Shown: positions 1-8,574, numbered from the stretch's first letter. The stretch is DNA of 64,000 nt from Fimbriimonas ginsengisoli Gsoil 348 (GCA_945881865.1 CAMCVK010000006.1:109023-173022), one strand, 5' to 3'. A program made the numbers and translations. Notes: generated by a model from the letters alone, not told the origin.

Positions 1-43
1 ACTTCCTTCAGGAATCCTGGTGTAACGTAGGGACGGTGCCGAA

Positions 44-334
44 TTGAAAATCGCAAAAACCATCCCGTACATCTTCGCAATGGCCGTTCTCATGGCCGCT
101 TCCTCCACTTTCCAAGCCCAGGCAACTCCGGCGTACGCCGCTAAGGAAAAGAAGGCCTGCGGCTACTGCCACCTAAAGGAATCCGGCGGCGGAAAGCGCG
201 GCTTCCGCGGCAAGTTCTATCACAAGAACAAGGACTCATTCAAAGGCTTCAGCGAAGCCATCGAGGCCGCAAAGGCCGGCGTTCCCGTGAACGCGATGGG
301 CAAGAAATCGGCCCCGACGAAGAAGTACCCGTAG
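44..334 (+). CDS. small secreted single-CxxCH (cytochrome c-like) protein
   Basis: A 96-residue protein started from TTG. This start gives a normal signal peptide: Lys near the N-terminus, a hydrophobic core, and an AQA cleavage site near residue 27. The mature part holds one CGYCH motif (CxxCH), the attachment site for covalent heme c, followed by a Gly/Arg/Lys-rich stretch (GGGKRGFRGKFY) and a basic tail. It therefore probably acts outside the cytoplasmic membrane. It is very short for a cytochrome c and I see no clear distal Met ligand except one late in the chain, so heme binding is plausible but unproven. A good terminator follows. Its redox partner is unknown. Confidence 0.6.
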   Translation: MKIAKTIPYIFAMAVLMAASSTFQAQATPAYAAKEKKACGYCHLKESGGGKRGFRGKFYHKNKDSFKGFSEAIEAAKAGVPVNAMGKKSAPTKKYP

Positions 335-335
335 A

Positions 336-1769
336 CTATTTCGCGCCCAACATCGAATCGATCGCAAGGGAGACCTGCGCGGTCGATTCTTTTTTTGTCC
401 AATCTGGGTTGGAGATGACTGTTTTGACGGACCGCTTGTCGGCGGTAAGGAACACGCTCTTCGATTGCCGGTCGATGTAGAAGCTACGTAGCGTTCCGGC
501 TAGAGGGTCCTTCACCACGACGAAGGGCACACTTGGGGTGTTTGCCCGCGCGGCCAGTTCCTTGGCCTTCGTCACGGTTGCCGCCAGGTTCCCGGCAAGG
601 TTACTGAACACGACAAACGGCTTGAGGCGCGTTTTTGGGTCGGCGGTTGCCGTGGCCTGCAGGGTTCGGGCGGCCGCGATGATCTCCTCGTCGCTGAGGT
701 TCTGGACCCAAACGAGCGCCATCGGCAGCAATCCATACTCGCAGACCGGGCAGATGTCCTTGCCGGCGTAAACCCCGGTTGCCCAACGCGGCTCAAACGA
801 TGCGGTGGACTCTCCCGGCTGAATCTGACTCAGTTTCGTAAATTGGGCTTCGATAAGCGGCGTGATGAGTGGCCAACCGAAGTTCGAAGAGGTGAGGACG
901 ACGACAGCGGTTCCGTCCTGCGGCCGCAGTTTGAACATTCCGGTGTAGCCTTCGTCGTGCCCACCAAGGAAAACCTCGCCCGTGCCGTCGCGGTTCAGCC
1001 CGTGGGTTGCCCCCTCGCGAAGCTCCGTCAGCATCAAGTTCCCGCTGGATTTAGAAATCAGTTTCGACTCGCCGCTGGCGCCCCGCATGATCTCGGCGAG
1101 GAGTTTCGCCACGTCTCCGGCGGAGCTCCAAAGTCCCTGCGCGGCAATCGCGGGATAGGACTGGGGCTTTATTCCAGAGGTGGCGAACGAACCCTCCGAT
1201 GGCTGGGTTGGGAACGTGTTGGCTAATTTTAGCGGTGCGAAGACGCGCTTCTGGATAATGTCGGTGTAGGGTGCACCCTCGGTGTCGACCAAGACCTGCT
1301 GCAGAATTGCCTCGTTCATCGCGGAGCGAGCGACTTTTTCACCGGGCGCTGACACCGGTTTGTAGGCGGAAAGCAGACCGCTCAGCGACTGGGTTCCGCC
1401 AGGAAACTTATAGATATCGTAGCCAGATTGACCCAGGAGAAGGTCGCGCACGCGTACGTCGCGGGTTCCGGGGAAGTCCGGCTTCGGAACCTTCACCTTC
1501 TTCAGATACCGGTTGACGGGCTGGTCTAGCGAGATTTTCTTCGCATCCACCAGTTGAAATAGGCTAACGAGCGCGGGCAGCCGACTGAGAAACCCGATCT
1601 GGTAGATCGGCTTAGCGGGTGTGCCGAAAGTCTGTTCGGTCACGATCGTTTCGTCCCGAATCCCAGCAATCGAAAGGCTCGGCATGGCCGCACTTCTCAT
1701 TGCTCCCTTCCAGTCGTCCGGGTTCAAGGCAAACGGCGAAGCGGCAACGAGGGCGGCCAACAGGATCAC
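336..1769 (-). CDS. inactive serine beta-lactamase-like domain fused to a CxxC thioredoxin-like domain
   Basis: A 477-residue protein; the GTG start overlaps the preceding TGA by 4 bp. Residues about 20-310 follow the class C beta-lactamase/serine hydrolase fold (ISLDQPVNRYL, VRDLLLGQSGY, GGHDEGYTGMF). The catalytic SxxK site, expected as GSLSK, reads GFLSR at 1581-1595, so both Ser and Lys are lost; the YxN site is also degraded (RSAMN). The HxG-like third motif remains. From about residue 330 the chain changes to GKDICPVCEYGLLPMALVWV and later FVVFSNLAGN, which resembles thioredoxin-like proteins with a CxxC near a strand. I infer a pseudoenzyme/redox fusion, exported by its hydrophobic N-terminus. 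Last gene of a four-gene minus-strand run. Confidence 0.7.
   Translation of the reverse strand: MILLAALVAASPFALNPDDWKGAMRSAAMPSLSIAGIRDETIVTEQTFGTPAKPIYQIGFLSRLPALVSLFQLVDAKKISLDQPVNRYLKKVKVPKPDFPGTRDVRVRDLLLGQSGYDIYKFPGGTQSLSGLLSAYKPVSAPGEKVARSAMNEAILQQVLVDTEGAPYTDIIQKRVFAPLKLANTFPTQPSEGSFATSGIKPQSYPAIAAQGLWSSAGDVAKLLAEIMRGASGESKLISKSSGNLMLTELREGATHGLNRDGTGEVFLGGHDEGYTGMFKLRPQDGTAVVVLTSSNFGWPLITPLIEAQFTKLSQIQPGESTASFEPRWATGVYAGKDICPVCEYGLLPMALVWVQNLSDEEIIAAARTLQATATADPKTRLKPFVVFSNLAGNLAATVTKAKELAARANTPSVPFVVVKDPLAGTLRSFYIDRQSKSVFLTADKRSVKTVISNPDWTKKESTAQVSLAIDSMLGAK
355..396 (+). terminator. rho-independent terminator of the CxxCH gene
   Basis: Positions 355-365 pair with 379-389 (11 bp with one G-T pair), loop of 13 nt, then seven T. 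It lies 20 bp after the stop of the CxxCH gene and overlaps the C-terminal coding end of the convergent gene on the minus strand. Confidence 0.75.
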
Positions 1770-2377
1770 TTGATGCTCACGCCGACGGCCATGATCTTCA
1801 CTTCAACGAGGTCGCCGATGACGGCGGTGGCGAGCTCCTTGGCAACATTGAAGTCGCGGCGGTTGATCTGGAAGTTCGCGCGCAAAACGAGCAAATCGCC
1901 GTCCTTGCCTTCAACTCCTCCACGCTCGCGAAGCTTGTTGGCGAGGTATTTGACGCTTGCCTCGGTTCGAACTTCCTTCGTCACACCGTGAAGGGTGAAG
2001 TCGCCGGTGACCTGCACCTTGATCGCGCCATCTTTTTGCGGCCGCACGTTCTTAATCTGCTTAAGCTCGAACTCAATGGTCGGATACTTGTCGGGAGCCA
2101 AGCACCAACCGCCGAGCATCGCATCGGTTAGCGGCTGCGAGGCGCATTTCAAAGCCGCCGTCTGCACAATGATCTTGCCGCTGGATTTTTCCGGATTTGC
2201 TCGGTTGAATCGGATCTCGCCGGTGATGGCGTTCGTTTGGCCGATGATCGGCTCCAGTTCCGAGTCGATGGTGAACGACAGCCCACTTACGCCCTTCGGG
2301 TCGTTCATGTCGAAAACTTGCGGCGCGGCGGCCTGAGGGGCGGCAAACAGAACAACGGCGGAGAGCAACGTGAGCAT
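1766..2377 (-). CDS. YceI-family protein
   Basis: YceI proteins form a lipocalin-like barrel that binds isoprenoid-type lipids in the periplasm. The family pattern is clear: FTIDSELEPIIG near the start, then strands with NPEKSSGKIIVQ, YPTIEFELKQI, VTGDFTLHGVTKEV and FQINRRDFNV near the end. I chose the ATG at 2377 (203 residues) because it gives MLTLLSAVVLFAAPQAAAP, a signal peptide; an in-frame ATG at 2413 would add 12 residues. No strong ribosome site is seen at either. It sits between the sugar ABC ATPase and the pseudo-beta-lactamase fusion, overlapping the latter by 4 bp, so all are probably co-transcribed. Ligand unknown. Confidence 0.85.
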   Translation of the reverse strand: MLTLLSAVVLFAAPQAAAPQVFDMNDPKGVSGLSFTIDSELEPIIGQTNAITGEIRFNRANPEKSSGKIIVQTAALKCASQPLTDAMLGGWCLAPDKYPTIEFELKQIKNVRPQKDGAIKVQVTGDFTLHGVTKEVRTEASVKYLANKLRERGGVEGKDGDLLVLRANFQINRRDFNVAKELATAVIGDLVEVKIMAVGVSIK

Positions 2378-2423
2378 GGGGTTGACCGCTACTACGGAGC
2401 CAAGGCTCGGCACGTTCCCGGCG

Positions 2424-3899
2424 CTAAACGCCGGTCATTTGCCGCATAATCGTTTCTTCTTCGGTTCGGCCACTGTTCTCGGCGACGGCTCGTCCCTCGC
2501 GCATCACGATTAGCCGGTCGGCGATTGTCCGGAGCTCCGGAAGGTCGGAAGAAACGACGAGGATCGCCTTACCGCTCGCCGCCAGTTCTCGCAGCAGCGC
2601 ATGGATTTCGGCCTTCGCACCGACGTCCACGCCCCGCGTGGGTTCGTCAATAAGCAACACGTTGGCGTCAGCAGCGAGCCATTTTGCGATGACCAGCTTT
2701 TGCTGATTCCCGCCGGAAAGCCCTTTGGCAATGGTTAACTGTGAGGGCGCTTTCACTCTCAAGCGTTGGAAGTAACCGTCGGCGAGGCTGCTCTCCTGGC
2801 GATCGTTAATCCATCCCGACTTTGCCAGCCGCTGCAAGATGGGCAGCGAGATGTTGGCGCGGGCGGACATGCCGAGCACCAACCCGTGCCGCTTGCGGTC
2901 CTCGGGGACCAGGCCGAACCCGGCGGCCATCGCCTCGGCGGGCGATCCCGGCGAAACCTTCTTGCCATCAATTTCGATGGTGCCTTTCACGTGCGGGTCT
3001 AGCCCAAAGATCGCTTCGACAACCTCGGTCCGACCGGCCCCAACAAGCCCGGCAAGGCCAACGATTTCGCCCGCGCGAACCTCCAGCGAGATGTCGCTAA
3101 ACTTTCCGCGCGAACTGAGTCCGCTGACGCGGAGCCGAACCGCACCCGTGGCATCGGCGGCGGTTTCCACCCCTTCGCCCAGCTCGCGGCCAATCATCAT
3201 GCGAACCAGATCAGCCCGGCTGGTATCGGCGACGGCCCGGGTGCCGACTTTCTCGCCATCGCGCAGGACCGTCACCTCATCGCAGACGGCGAAAATCTCG
3301 TCCAGCCGGTGGGAGACGTAGATGCAGGCTATGCCGTCGGCACGAAGTCGACGGATCAGATCCAAAAGCCGCAGGGCCTCGACATTCGACAGAGCCGCCG
3401 TCGGCTCGTCGAAAACCAGCACCTTCGCCCCGCGCCCGACACCACCCGCAATCTGAACCAACTGCTGTTTGGAAACACTCAGGTCGCCGAGGCGCACCCG
3501 AGGGTCGATGTTCGATCCAACCTCGGCGAGCCAGGCGGCGGCACGGTCGATCATGGCCCGCTCGTCGATCCAGGGGCCATTGTTTGGCAAATCGCCCAGC
3601 GACAGGTTGTCCGCGACCGTGAGGTTTTCTGCGAACAGAAGCTCTTGATGAACAATCGCGACGCCGGTCCGAAGGGCGTCGCGCGGGTTGCCGAATCGAA
3701 CCGGCTTGCCTTCCCAAAGAATCTCTCCGCCGTCGGGCCGATACACCCCGGCAAGAATTTTGCCCAGCGTTGACTTGCCGGCCCCGTTCTCGCCCATCAG
3801 GGCGTGAACGGAACCGGCTTGAAAATCGACCGAAACGCCAGATAGAGCGCGCACGCCCGGAAACGATTTGCTGACGTTTTGGGCGGAGAGAAGCGCCAT
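2424..3899 (-). CDS. sugar ABC transporter ATP-binding protein, RbsA/MglA type
   Basis: A double ATPase of 491 residues that would power import of a monosaccharide. The first half has Walker A GENGAGKST (36-44), a signature region LSVSKQQL and Walker B VLVFDEPTAAL. The second half has the degenerate Walker A typical of this family (GLVGAGRTE), signature LSGGNQQK and Walker B VLLIDEPTRGV. The ATG at 3899 lies 2 nt after the stop of the binding-protein gene; an in-frame upstream start at 3941 would overlap that gene and is less likely. Unusually, the partner permease (RbsC type) is not next to it: the neighbours are the binding protein and YceI. Confidence 0.93.
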   Translation of the reverse strand: MALLSAQNVSKSFPGVRALSGVSVDFQAGSVHALMGENGAGKSTLGKILAGVYRPDGGEILWEGKPVRFGNPRDALRTGVAIVHQELLFAENLTVADNLSLGDLPNNGPWIDERAMIDRAAAWLAEVGSNIDPRVRLGDLSVSKQQLVQIAGGVGRGAKVLVFDEPTAALSNVEALRLLDLIRRLRADGIACIYVSHRLDEIFAVCDEVTVLRDGEKVGTRAVADTSRADLVRMMIGRELGEGVETAADATGAVRLRVSGLSSRGKFSDISLEVRAGEIVGLAGLVGAGRTEVVEAIFGLDPHVKGTIEIDGKKVSPGSPAEAMAAGFGLVPEDRKRHGLVLGMSARANISLPILQRLAKSGWINDRQESSLADGYFQRLRVKAPSQLTIAKGLSGGNQQKLVIAKWLAADANVLLIDEPTRGVDVGAKAEIHALLRELAASGKAILVVSSDLPELRTIADRLIVMREGRAVAENSGRTEEETIMRQMTGV

Positions 3900-3901
3900 G
3901 C

Positions 3902-4939
3902 TTACTTGAGGAACTTCGGATCGATGTCGGTCATTCCCCACTTCTGAAGCTGCTTTGCCCAGTCGTTAAGGTTTTCCTTCGAGACCCGAATGAGGTCCAT
4001 CTGGTTCATCTCGGCAACTTCCTTTCCGTCCAGCTTGTCCACGACAAAGCCGACCGACTTGTAGCCCCAGTCATAAATCGGCTGAGCAAGAAGGACCGGC
4101 GCGATGCCCTTTTCCACGTAGGCAAGCTGAGCCGGAAGTGCGTCCACGGCAACGATCTTAACCTTCGCCGGGTCCATCGTAAGGAGGGAAGTGTTGAACA
4201 GCGGCCATCCGCCGATCATCGCCCAGGCGTTGATCTCGGGCTTGGCGTTCATTTCGCGCGTTACGGCTGCGGATGCATCCTGGGGGGACTCGACGTGGTT
4301 AACGACGGAAATGATCTTGACGTTCGGGTAGGCCTTCGCGGCTTCCCTAACGCCCTCAACCCGCTTCTGGAGGTTCGGCGCGTTCTGGTTTCCGGCGAGG
4401 ATCGCGACATTTACGGGACCCGAACCGGCGATTTTGGCGAGTTCGTCCATAACCTGCTTGCCGACCGCCATGTCGTCCGCCCCGTAGAAGCCGAATCGCT
4501 TCGAACCGGCGACGTCGCTATCAAAAGTGAACACCGGAACGTTCTTCGCGACGGCGTCATCGACCGCGCCTTTCACCTTGGCGGCGTCCGATGCGGCAAG
4601 GATGATCGCGTCCGTGCCGTCGTTCACGGCCTGGGCGATGCGCTGGGCCTGAACCTGGCCGTCTTCCTCGTTCGGCGTTCGCCAGTCAACCGTGATAGTT
4701 CGGCCCGACTTCTCGCCGAGTTCCTTCGCGGCGGCTTCGGCGCCCACCTTGGCCGACATGAACACGGGGTTGTTCGAGGATTTCGCGATCAGCGTGATCT
4801 TGATCGCCTTCTTATCGCCTGCGGCAACCGGCGTGCCCTCCGGCTTGGCGGCCTCGGGGCTTGGCGAACAGCCGACGACTCCGGCGGCAATGACGGCGGC
4901 CAACAGCGGCAACGCGGCAGAAAGAAAGCGACTTCCCAT
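3902..4939 (-). CDS. sugar ABC transporter substrate-binding lipoprotein, RbsB type
   Basis: A 345-residue periplasmic binding protein (Peripla_BP_4/RbsB group). The N-terminus is a lipoprotein signal with lipobox VVGC (Cys24), so it should be lipid-anchored. The body shows typical features: ITLIAKSSNNPVF, then the helix with TDAIILAASDAAKV, TFDSDVAGSKRFGFYG, and the hinge region LLAQPIYDWGYKSV. The likely ligand is a monosaccharide, not identifiable from sequence. It heads a minus-strand run with the ATPase 2 nt downstream, and its promoter box TAGCAT lies 6 nt before ATG. A permease gene is missing from the locus. Confidence 0.92.
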   Translation of the reverse strand: MGSRFLSAALPLLAAVIAAGVVGCSPSPEAAKPEGTPVAAGDKKAIKITLIAKSSNNPVFMSAKVGAEAAAKELGEKSGRTITVDWRTPNEEDGQVQAQRIAQAVNDGTDAIILAASDAAKVKGAVDDAVAKNVPVFTFDSDVAGSKRFGFYGADDMAVGKQVMDELAKIAGSGPVNVAILAGNQNAPNLQKRVEGVREAAKAYPNVKIISVVNHVESPQDASAAVTREMNAKPEINAWAMIGGWPLFNTSLLTMDPAKVKIVAVDALPAQLAYVEKGIAPVLLAQPIYDWGYKSVGFVVDKLDGKEVAEMNQMDLIRVSKENLNDWAKQLQKWGMTDIDPKFLK

Positions 4940-4945
4940 TTCCCC

Positions 4946-4951
4946 ATGCTA
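4946..4951 (-). promoter_or_regulatory. -10 box TAGCAT of the sugar-binding lipoprotein gene
   Basis: TAGCAT on the minus strand, 6 nt before the ATG at 4939. Transcription would begin at or beside the start codon, giving a leaderless message. No good -35 is seen. Confidence 0.45.
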
Positions 4952-5004
4952 TCACTTTCCGGGGCCGCCAGACAGGTGGCGACCCCAACGAAACTGCGCC
5001 TGCT

Positions 5005-5742
5005 TTAGTTGGCGCGGAGGCGGTAGCGAACTGTCACCGTTCCCGCCAGGCTCACCTGGCCGGGTTCGACCGAGGCAGATTTTTCCATTCGCGCAACGCC
5101 TGCGTCCATCATTGGCATCGGCGAAGGCATGAAGCCGCCGTTCTCGTTGATCTCGATAAGGTCGCCCAGCTTCATGCCGGCGGCTTCGGCCATGGCGGTT
5201 GCTTTGCCCTTCGCGTCCTTCACGGCGTTTCGAAGCGCGTCGTTTCGGGCAGCGGTGGAATCCTGCAGGCCAAAGCTAATGCCCTGGATGTTGGTCGCTC
5301 CGGCGGCGACGGCGGCATCGATGACCGGGCCGACGTTGGCGATTTTGTTCACCTGAATCGTCAGCGTGTTGTTGCCGCTATAGGCCACCACGCGGGTGAC
5401 GCTTTCGTTGTTTGCGTATTCCGGATACAGGCTGAAGTTGCTCGTCTGGATGTACTTCTTGTCGCCAACCAGCGGGGTCACACCGGCGATGATCTTGGCG
5501 ATCTGCTCGTTCACCGCGTTCTGTGCGGCCTTGGCGGTTTTCTCGCGGGCGGTGATGCCGATGCTGAGCGTCGCCTGGTCGGGCGCAAGCTCCGACTTTC
5601 CGGTGCCGCTTACGGTGATGACGGGGCCGAGCTTGGCCATTTCGGCCGGGGTGGGCTGGGCACTGCCGTCGCCCTGGGCCAGAAGCGTGCCGATGAGGAG
5701 GAGACCGGCGAGGCCGGCCATGAGTTTTGCAGCGTTGTTCAC
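5005..5742 (-). CDS. SIMPL-domain (DUF541/YggE-like) protein
   Basis: SIMPL-domain proteins are secreted or periplasmic and include E. coli YggE, linked to oxidative stress defence. The domain runs from about residue 40 to the end: VSGTGKSELAPDQATLSIGI, paired IQTSNFSLYPEY and NTLTIQVNKI strands, then the helix DALRNAVKDAKGKATAMAEAAGMKLG and a final VRYRLRAN strand. I chose GTG at 5742 (245 residues), which gives MNNAAKLMAGLAGLLLIGTLLAQ, a signal peptide; the open frame extends to 5832 but that extra part is not membrane-like. No clear ribosome site. It lies 65 bp upstream of the sugar-binding gene on the same strand. Confidence 0.85.
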   Translation of the reverse strand: MNNAAKLMAGLAGLLLIGTLLAQGDGSAQPTPAEMAKLGPVITVSGTGKSELAPDQATLSIGITAREKTAKAAQNAVNEQIAKIIAGVTPLVGDKKYIQTSNFSLYPEYANNESVTRVVAYSGNNTLTIQVNKIANVGPVIDAAVAAGATNIQGISFGLQDSTAARNDALRNAVKDAKGKATAMAEAAGMKLGDLIEINENGGFMPSPMPMMDAGVARMEKSASVEPGQVSLAGTVTVRYRLRAN

Positions 5743-5846
5743 ATCGGTAAGTGTGCGCGGCTGGCCCAAGTGTTCAACGGTGGTCAAAGGTCCCGGGAAT
5801 TTCTTGGCCGCAACCCCGGCGGCGGTCGGCACGATCTAACGGTGAG

Positions 5847-6098
5847 ATGAATCTTCTCTGGATGATTTTTGTTGGTTTTGTGGCCGGGCTGCTGGCGAAG
5901 GCGATTACGCCGGGGACCAAGAAAGAGCCGTCCGGATGCCTTTGGACGACGCTGTTGGGCATAGCGGGCTCGATCGTGGTTGGCAGCCTAATGGACCTGC
6001 TGGGGATTCAGGGCAGCGGTGGCACCATCGCGACGATCTTTGGCGCGACTATCGGCGCAGTCGGCTTGATTCTGCTCGCACGAAAGTTCTGGAAGTAA
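5847..6098 (+). CDS. GlsB/YeaQ/YmgE-family small membrane protein
   Basis: An 84-residue integral membrane protein of the transglycosylase-associated family. The family pattern is clear: MIFVGFVAGLLAKAITPG, then WTTLLGIAGSIVVGSLM, and GTIATIFGATIGAVGLILLARKFWK, making three membrane helices with Gly-rich packing. Family members are common and often stress-induced, but no enzymatic role has been shown. The start ATG at 5847 follows GGTGAG; the open frame begins at 5751 but the earlier part is not hydrophobic and overlaps the SIMPL gene's 5' side on the other strand. Single gene between divergent neighbours. Confidence 0.88.
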   Translation: MNLLWMIFVGFVAGLLAKAITPGTKKEPSGCLWTTLLGIAGSIVVGSLMDLLGIQGSGGTIATIFGATIGAVGLILLARKFWK

Positions 6099-6242
6099 GT
6101 CGCCTTGCGCGGCATTCATCGACCACGAGTGTCGCGGCAAGCTATTCGTTCGCCTGAATCCAAACAACCGATACCGGGAGCAAACTCAGTTACCTCTTAT
6201 CGGGGCCAAAAAGGACCGGCTAGGCCTACGACGACGCCCCTT

Positions 6243-6273
6243 TTGGAATGATCCGGGCGAACGTGCGTAGAAT
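6243..6273 (+). promoter_or_regulatory. putative folE2 promoter
   Basis: TTGGAA (6243-6248) and TAGAAT (6268-6273) with a 19-nt spacer, only 9 nt before the ATG at 6283. The leader would be about 2-3 nt. Confidence 0.4.
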
Positions 6274-6282
6274 GCCCTTGTC

Positions 6283-7104
6283 ATGGCCCCACGCGGAGAC
6301 GCATTGCAAACCCCTACCGAAGACGCCCCCCGAGTTCTGGTTGATATCCAGAGCACGCAAGACGAACGCAACATCGCGATCGATAAAGTCGGCGTCCGAA
6401 AAGTCAAATATCCCATCCAGGTGCAAGAGCGCGGCGGCGGAAAGCAGCAGACGGTCGGCCTTTTCACCCTTGCGGTCGACCTGCCGAAAGAGTTCAAAGG
6501 TACCCATATGAGCCGCTTCCTTGAGGTTCTGGGCGAGTCGACGGAAGCCATTAGCGCGGCTTCGATCCCGACTATCCTCGCCGAGCTGCGCGCCCGGCTG
6601 CACGCCGACACGGCGCACCTTGAGGTCGGCTTCACTTTCTTCCGCACTAAGGCAGCCCCCGTCACCGGCAAAACCGGCCAGATGGGCTACGATTGCGGAT
6701 TCTCCGCGGCGGGCGGCGCGCTGGAGCAGTTCCTGCTGACGCTCACGGTTCCGGTAACGACCCTTTGCCCGTGCAGCAAGGAGATCAGCGATTTCGGCGC
6801 GCATAACCAGCGCGGCTATGTCACCGTGAAGGTGCAGCCAAACGGCCACCTTTGGCTAGAAGACGTCATCGACATGATCGAAGGCGCGGGCTCGGCGCAG
6901 CTGTATCCGGTGCTGAAGCGGCCGGACGAGAAGTTTGTGACCGAGCAGGCCTACTTGAATCCGCGGTTCGTGGAGGACATGGTGCGCGAAGTCGCCATCG
7001 CGTTCGACCAGCATCCGGGCGTCGCGGCCTACGAGATCGAGGTTGAAAATCACGAGTCGATCCATGACCACAACGCCTACGCCTACCTCGCCCGCCGGAA
7101 GTAA
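6283..7104 (+). CDS. folE2: GTP cyclohydrolase FolE2 (type IB)
   Basis: Converts GTP to 7,8-dihydroneopterin triphosphate, the first step of tetrahydrofolate (and in many bacteria queuosine) synthesis. The 273-residue chain has the typical FolE2 length and hallmarks: DERNIAIDKVGVRKVKYPI near the N-terminus, FKGTHMSRF (71-79), and the active-site segment TLCPCSKEISDFGAHNQRG with Cys162 as the expected catalytic/metal ligand. FolE2 can use metals other than zinc, which lets cells keep folate synthesis under zinc shortage. No classical FolE is seen in the window. Single-gene unit with its own promoter close to the ATG. Confidence 0.97.
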   Translation: MAPRGDALQTPTEDAPRVLVDIQSTQDERNIAIDKVGVRKVKYPIQVQERGGGKQQTVGLFTLAVDLPKEFKGTHMSRFLEVLGESTEAISAASIPTILAELRARLHADTAHLEVGFTFFRTKAAPVTGKTGQMGYDCGFSAAGGALEQFLLTLTVPVTTLCPCSKEISDFGAHNQRGYVTVKVQPNGHLWLEDVIDMIEGAGSAQLYPVLKRPDEKFVTEQAYLNPRFVEDMVREVAIAFDQHPGVAAYEIEVENHESIHDHNAYAYLARRK

Positions 7105-7182
7105 CGGGTACGTTGTCCGTCCCGCAGGGGGCAGGAGAAAAAATGTGTGCTAATCACGCAGCAGTCCCTAGCCATGTAGTGC

Positions 7183-7188
7183 TATGCT
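7183..7188 (+). promoter_or_regulatory. -10 box TATGCT before the orphan membrane protein
   Basis: TATGCT lies 6 nt before ATG 7195; no ribosome site is visible, consistent with a leaderless message. Confidence 0.45.
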
Positions 7189-7194
7189 ACTGCG

Positions 7195-8514
7195 ATGGAC
7201 ATTTCCGAGGAAACTAGGAAGGCTCTCCCGACGGCGAAAGAAATCTTTACTCCGATAAGCGCTATTGCTGTTGGGCTAGGGACCTGCTCTTGGCTGTTCC
7301 ACAGCCTTACACATCGGTTTGGACAAGCCGACCCCCCCTGGCCCTCCATCATAACGTCGAGCCTACTTATTGCGATTCTCTTGTCCGTTGAATTTTATAT
7401 TAGCCTGTTTTTCTCGCTTAAAACTTCGCAGTATATCGACTGGAAGCTAACCCCGAGGAGGGAACCCGGACCCAAGAAGGAGTCTCGGCTGCCTCCATGG
7501 GTCGGCAAACTTCCTTTTAATTCAGCTTTGCAGCAGATTGAAGCAGGCCAGAGCCCGAACCTAGGCGGAGCGCTGCTAGATCGAAAAGATGCGCGAAAGG
7601 CGATAATAAGAAAGTACAGATTTGTATCCTGGTTGTACGTCTTCTTAGCGATCTTACTGTTAACGGTGTTTGCCTTCTGGCCTACAAATCAGGACACTTG
7701 GCTATCTACTTTTCGGAATATTTTTGCTGGCACTGATACAAAGGTCTTGGAGTTTTCGGTCAAGGACCGAATGAAACTTATCCCTTTGAAGCCGCTGTGT
7801 GGTGGAGTCTGCTGTCTATTCCTGTTCGGCTATCTCTTCTACTTTCTTGAGCAGCGTAAATCCTGGCAGCTACGTCTAGCTGCTTGGAACAGTCAAGGTG
7901 GAGTGAAGGTTCAAGACAATAAGGAGGTAACAGACTACATTAATCGATTCTTTAATCGTCATGTCGGACTCGGTAGATTTACAGCCGCAATCAGTCTGTT
8001 GCTATATGCAACTTTAGTCTACCCCGAAATTCCCCAAGAACTGGGTGGCGGAAGACCAAGGTTGTGTTATCTCACCTTAAAGTTGGATGAGCTTTCGGAT
8101 GAACTAATTTGCCAACTGATCTATACTGATGCAATAAGTCATAAAAGAACTGACGTAGAATTTAATGCAGAATGTAAACAGATTGCGACCAAAATTCGGG
8201 CCACCTCGCCGAATGTCGTTTCTTCGAAGCAACTTAAACTGTGGCTTATTGGCGATACTCACTATAGAATAGGAAGCTCGAGCTCGTCTGGCATAGGTGT
8301 CGGGAATGATCAATTCAACTATCACGTAGTGCTGGTGAAGAAGGACATCGTCCCATTTGTCACGATGCACGAATATGAGTACCAGCCCCCTAACAAAGAC
8401 AGGAGGCTTCAAAACCAAAAGCTCGGATTGTTGTTGCGGGACGCAAATCCCTGGTTCCGAAGCCTGTTTCTCGAGGAAGACAGCAAGAAAGTAAGTAACT
8501 TTCTCGCACGCTGA
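7195..8514 (+). CDS. unrecognised multi-spanning membrane protein, A+T-rich
   Basis: A 439-residue protein I do not recognise. Five hydrophobic segments are visible: about residues 21-38, 50-74, 145-163, 200-218 and 262-277. Between helices 2 and 3 lies a basic loop, and the C-terminal 160 residues are soluble, with a Ser-rich IGSSSSSGIGVG turn followed by VVLVKKDIVPFVTMHEYEY. Base use differs sharply from the surroundings: bases 8101-8160 contain only 20 G or C, whereas neighbouring genes are clearly G+C-rich, and A/T-ending codons such as ATA, AAA and TTT are common. This suggests recent horizontal acquisition. The neighbours give no functional clue. It could be a sensor or surface protein. 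Confidence 0.75.
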   Translation: MDISEETRKALPTAKEIFTPISAIAVGLGTCSWLFHSLTHRFGQADPPWPSIITSSLLIAILLSVEFYISLFFSLKTSQYIDWKLTPRREPGPKKESRLPPWVGKLPFNSALQQIEAGQSPNLGGALLDRKDARKAIIRKYRFVSWLYVFLAILLLTVFAFWPTNQDTWLSTFRNIFAGTDTKVLEFSVKDRMKLIPLKPLCGGVCCLFLFGYLFYFLEQRKSWQLRLAAWNSQGGVKVQDNKEVTDYINRFFNRHVGLGRFTAAISLLLYATLVYPEIPQELGGGRPRLCYLTLKLDELSDELICQLIYTDAISHKRTDVEFNAECKQIATKIRATSPNVVSSKQLKLWLIGDTHYRIGSSSSSGIGVGNDQFNYHVVLVKKDIVPFVTMHEYEYQPPNKDRRLQNQKLGLLLRDANPWFRSLFLEEDSKKVSNFLAR

Positions 8515-8574
8515 GAAATGCGGCGGCGGCAACTGTTCTCTACTGGAGGGCCAAGGCTGACTGAGTCACCAAGT

